Shown here: one piece after another, positions 31,698-33,822 of the stretch
Layout: each line of letters starts with the position of its first letter
How positions within the stretch are numbered: position 1 is the stretch's first letter
NCBI RefSeq assembly: GCF_945952095.1
Contig: NZ_CAMFHL010000058.1
Coordinates: 1 to 33,822, forward strand
Direction of reading: 5' to 3'
DNA from: an uncultured Arsenicibacter sp.
GTDB taxonomy: Bacteria; Bacteroidota; Bacteroidia; Cytophagales; Spirosomataceae
DNA: 33,822 nt
Translations under genes and position numbers: made by a program
Notes under the pieces: generated by a model
The model's input: the letters and a program-made list of their open reading frames with translations, nothing else
What the model was told of the DNA's origin: nothing
The model's database searches: none

Positions 31698-32333
31698 CTA
31701 GGCTATGGCTAATGTCAGCAGGTGGGTGCTGTCGTTGTTGAGGTCAATCGTAAACTGTTTCGTTTCGTAGTCGTACCGCAGCTTGTACAGGCACAGGTTG
31801 CTGTGTTCGAAGTGATCCATATTGGCGAGCGGCAGCTCCATCAGCCATGACAGCAAAATCCGCATGGCGCGGCCGTGCATGGCCACCAGAATGGTTTCTT
31901 CTTCGGGACGTGACAGGATCAGGTCGATCACCACTTTCTGGCGGTCGCGAACCTGCTCGGGGCTTTCACCACCATCGGTCGTCAGCGAGGTTTCGCCGGC
32001 GTTCCAGCGTTCGATCAGGTCACGGTAATATTCGTTATCAAAGTTATTCGGCACTTTGCCTTCCATAACGCCCCAGCTAATCTCATTGAGTCCTTCGTAC
32101 TTTTCATACGGCAGGCCCAGTTCAATAAACGACTTGACGGTCTGGAATGTCCTTTTCAGGGCTGAGATGTAGATTTTGTCAAATGCAACGTGTTGATAGG
32201 CCTGAAAAAAAGCGGCTGCCTGTGCGCGGCCCATATCATTCAGGTCGGCGTCCACGCCGCTTCCCTGCACAACTCCCCGACGGTTGTAGTCGGTTTCTCC
32301 GTGTCGGATTAAAAATATGGTTTTTGATTTCAA
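31698..32333 (-). CDS. Histidine phosphatase superfamily protein (phosphoglycerate mutase-like)
   Basis: A phosphatase of the RHG superfamily, 211 residues from the start chosen here. The catalytic RHGET motif has its nucleophile His at residue 11; the SALKRTFQT segment supplies a substrate-binding Arg, and the second His is in VAMHGRAMRILLSW. Substrate unknown (small phosphorylated metabolite). The frame is open to an ATG at 32471, but that adds 46 odd residues, leaves only 9 bp to the divergent thioesterase ATG at 32481, and covers a -7 promoter box at 32411-32418. The TTG at 32333 just before KSKTIFLIRHG is therefore my preferred start; other non-ATG starts nearby are possible. Confidence 0.82.
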   Translation of the reverse strand: MKSKTIFLIRHGETDYNRRGVVQGSGVDADLNDMGRAQAAAFFQAYQHVAFDKIYISALKRTFQTVKSFIELGLPYEKYEGLNEISWGVMEGKVPNNFDNEYYRDLIERWNAGETSLTTDGGESPEQVRDRQKVVIDLILSRPEEETILVAMHGRAMRILLSWLMELPLANMDHFEHSNLCLYKLRYDYETKQFTIDLNNDSTHLLTLAIA

Positions 32334-32410
32334 GCGCTTAGCTTTGCTTTTAAGATTTGTTGGATGATCTTGCCTTACCGTAAGCGGGCTTCGGGTTACC
32401 AAAGCAGCCG

Positions 32411-32418
32411 CAAAAATA
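32411..32418 (-). promoter_or_regulatory. Bacteroidota -7 element for the histidine phosphatase gene
   Basis: TATTTTTG on the minus strand is an exact TAnnTTTG match. Transcription would begin near 32404, inside the upstream part of the long open frame and about 70 nt before the TTG at 32333. The -33 TTTG is not evident. Confidence 0.45.
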
Positions 32419-32480
32419 CACAAAAAAGACAGAAACGAGAAGTTAAGCCTGAATACAAGCTTGAAAACCACTTATTTCAG

Positions 32481-32903
32481 ATGAAAGCAACGGCTACCAT
32501 TGAGCAATTAAATGCCATCAACAGCAATACGATCGGAGCACACCTGGGCATTGAATTTACCGAAATCGGCGAGGGCTATATTGTGGCACGGATGCCCGTC
32601 GATCAGCGTACGCATCAGCCTATGGGCCTTTTACACGGCGGTGCATCGGTCGTACTGGCCGAGACCCTGGGTAGTGTGGCTTCATTTGTGATGATTGACG
32701 ACCATACAAACTATCATGCCGTCGGGCTGGAGATCAACGCCAACCACCTCCGCGGCGTACGCAGCGGCTGGGTCTACGGACGGGTAACGCCAATCCATGT
32801 CGGCAAAACCACCCATGTCTGGGATATCCGGATTACCGACGAACAAGGCAAGGCTGTTTGCGTCAGCCGGCTGACCTGCGCCGTGATTGCCGCCCGGCAT
32901 TAG
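32481..32903 (+). CDS. menI: Hotdog thioesterase, probable 1,4-dihydroxy-2-naphthoyl-CoA hydrolase
   Basis: A 140-residue single-hotdog thioesterase of the PaaI/YdiI family. It closely resembles E. coli YdiI (MenI), as I recall that sequence: AHLGIEFTEIGEG, MPVDQRTHQPMGLLHGGAS, LAETLGSVASF, GLEINANHLR. The catalytic Glu is E61 in LAETLGS, with Q46 and H52 near the active site. MenI releases 1,4-dihydroxy-2-naphthoate from its CoA ester in menaquinone synthesis, and the isochorismate synthase gene of the same pathway begins 81 bp downstream. The ATG at 32481 is chosen because homology starts there; an upstream in-frame ATG at 32364 adds 39 basic residues unlike the family. Confidence 0.85.
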   Translation: MKATATIEQLNAINSNTIGAHLGIEFTEIGEGYIVARMPVDQRTHQPMGLLHGGASVVLAETLGSVASFVMIDDHTNYHAVGLEINANHLRGVRSGWVYGRVTPIHVGKTTHVWDIRITDEQGKAVCVSRLTCAVIAARH

Positions 32904-32984
32904 CTTTTTTCGGAAGTTCAGTGACTTTTTTGTTTTACAAACTGTTATTTGATTAACCGTAACAGTATAGGCGGTTCATGGTTC

Positions 32985-33822
32985 ATGCACGTCACAACAC
33001 ACGATATTTTTACGCGTACCCAGTGGCCAACACCCGACCAATTGTGGCAGACAGCCCGGTTGTCCGGCTTTCCGGCGGCTATCTGGCGCTTACCGAACGC
33101 AGATGAAAAGCACCTGATTCTCCAGACAGAATCAGCGCTGACCGAAGCTCCCGTCGATTTCGACGAATTGTCTTCCGGGTTTGTTCTGAGCCGGTTCGAC
33201 AATTTTGATCACGGGAATGATGCGCCGTTTAAGGCCTTATTTTTACGGGCCGATATACACTTTTCCGCCACGGCGGCCGGCGGCGCGGACTGGCAACCGG
33301 CCAATGAGGCCAGTGCGTCGTGGTGGTCGGCACAGGATGGCTCCGTTGCGGCCCGACAGCCAGCGGTAAGTGATCTGAGTGCGTTTACGATCGACGATAA
33401 CACCACCGAACAGGCACGTTTTGAGGAAATTGTGGCCGAAGCAGTCAGGAAAATGAAGCAAGGGACGTTCCGGAAAGTCGTGGCGTCAAAGACAAAAACG
33501 ATTACGTTTGCCGAAAGCCCCGATGTGCTGCGTCTGTTCGACCGGCTGTGTCAGGCCTATCCGACGGCGTTTATTTCGGCGGTCTGGCTACCGGAGCATC
33601 AGCAAATCTGGATCAGCGCCACACCGGAACGGCTTGTAAGCGTTGACCGGGACGGATTTTTCCGGACGGTTTCGCTGGCAGGTACCCAATCGGCCTTTCA
33701 CCCCGACGGCACAGTGAAGCGTACCGCAGAGGCGCTCTGGTCGCAGAAAGAGATTGAAGAGCAGGCACTGGTTAGCCGCTATATCATTGAGTGTTTTAAG
33801 AAAATCCGGCTGCGGGAATACC
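32985..33822 (+). CDS. menF: Isochorismate synthase / chorismate-binding enzyme (partial, runs off the window)
   Basis: The first 279 residues of a chorismate-binding enzyme, cut by the window edge with no stop codon. A divergent N-terminal half is followed by the conserved core start: EEIVAEAVRKMKQGTFRKVV, SAVWLPEHQQIWISATPERL and RTVSLAGTQ, which fit isochorismate synthases (MenF/EntC). The enzyme converts chorismate to isochorismate, the first committed step to menaquinone. The adjacent YdiI-like gene favours menaquinone over siderophore synthesis. The start ATG at 32985 is in frame; an ATG at 32978 is in another frame. The signature residues of the C-terminal half are outside the window, so the assignment against other chorismate enzymes is good but not complete. 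Confidence 0.85.
   Translation, partial: MHVTTHDIFTRTQWPTPDQLWQTARLSGFPAAIWRLPNADEKHLILQTESALTEAPVDFDELSSGFVLSRFDNFDHGNDAPFKALFLRADIHFSATAAGGADWQPANEASASWWSAQDGSVAARQPAVSDLSAFTIDDNTTEQARFEEIVAEAVRKMKQGTFRKVVASKTKTITFAESPDVLRLFDRLCQAYPTAFISAVWLPEHQQIWISATPERLVSVDRDGFFRTVSLAGTQSAFHPDGTVKRTAEALWSQKEIEEQALVSRYIIECFKKIRLREY

Noticed and set aside
32364..32480. Extended N-terminus of the thioesterase
   Set aside because: The extra 39 residues are basic and unlike the family, and they overlap the promoter of the divergent phosphatase gene.

Overview
The window looks like chromosomal DNA of a Bacteroidota bacterium, most likely order Cytophagales and close to the Spirosoma group. The grounds are a SusC/SusD pair with its own ECF sigma and FecR genes, a hybrid two-component regulator (propeller sensor, histidine kinase, receiver and AraC in one chain), Bacteroidota-type promoters (TTTG-N19-TAnnTTTG), few Shine-Dalgarno sequences, and large secreted Ig-like proteins. 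The genus is an inference. I see no tRNA, rRNA, CRISPR array or transposase.

Layout. 1-1100: a sterol-carrier-like protein and a small membrane protein with a good terminator. 1105-12657: two large secreted Ig-domain proteins and a secreted protein with a BclB-type C-terminal domain, around a 1370-residue hybrid sensor/regulator. 12705-21526: a minus-strand polysaccharide operon in the order ECF sigma, FecR anti-sigma, SusC with STN domain, SusD, DUF3823 lipoprotein, GH43 arabinanase. 21611-22094: an intergenic stretch with REP-like palindromes. 22089-24955: a second sigma/anti-sigma unit with two overlapping junctions, a DUF4097-like secreted protein and a possible outer-membrane protein. 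25125-25919: an SMP-30/gluconolactonase-type hydrolase. 26171-29666: Nif3-family metalloprotein, C4 zinc-ribbon coiled-coil protein and a secreted TPR protein. 29718-31559: a LytS/LytR-type two-component pair. 31698-33822: a histidine phosphatase, divergent from a YdiI/MenI-type thioesterase and an isochorismate synthase that runs off the window (menaquinone pathway).

How the parts fit. In the Sus locus, substrate passing through SusC should be signalled by its STN domain to FecR and then to the sigma factor, which raises transcription of SusC/SusD and the arabinanase. The likely substrate is arabinan or an arabinose-rich glycan. The hybrid regulator is not next to SusC/SusD, so its target is unclear.

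Most unusual points: a C-terminal module of about 85-90 residues shared by the two Ig-domain proteins and unlike the two common type IX sorting domains; a BclB-like domain on a Bacteroidota N-terminus; 273-bp tandem Ig repeats fused to a two-blade remnant of an FG-GAP propeller; and a 50-bp palindromic element that supplies the TAG stop codon of two unrelated genes.
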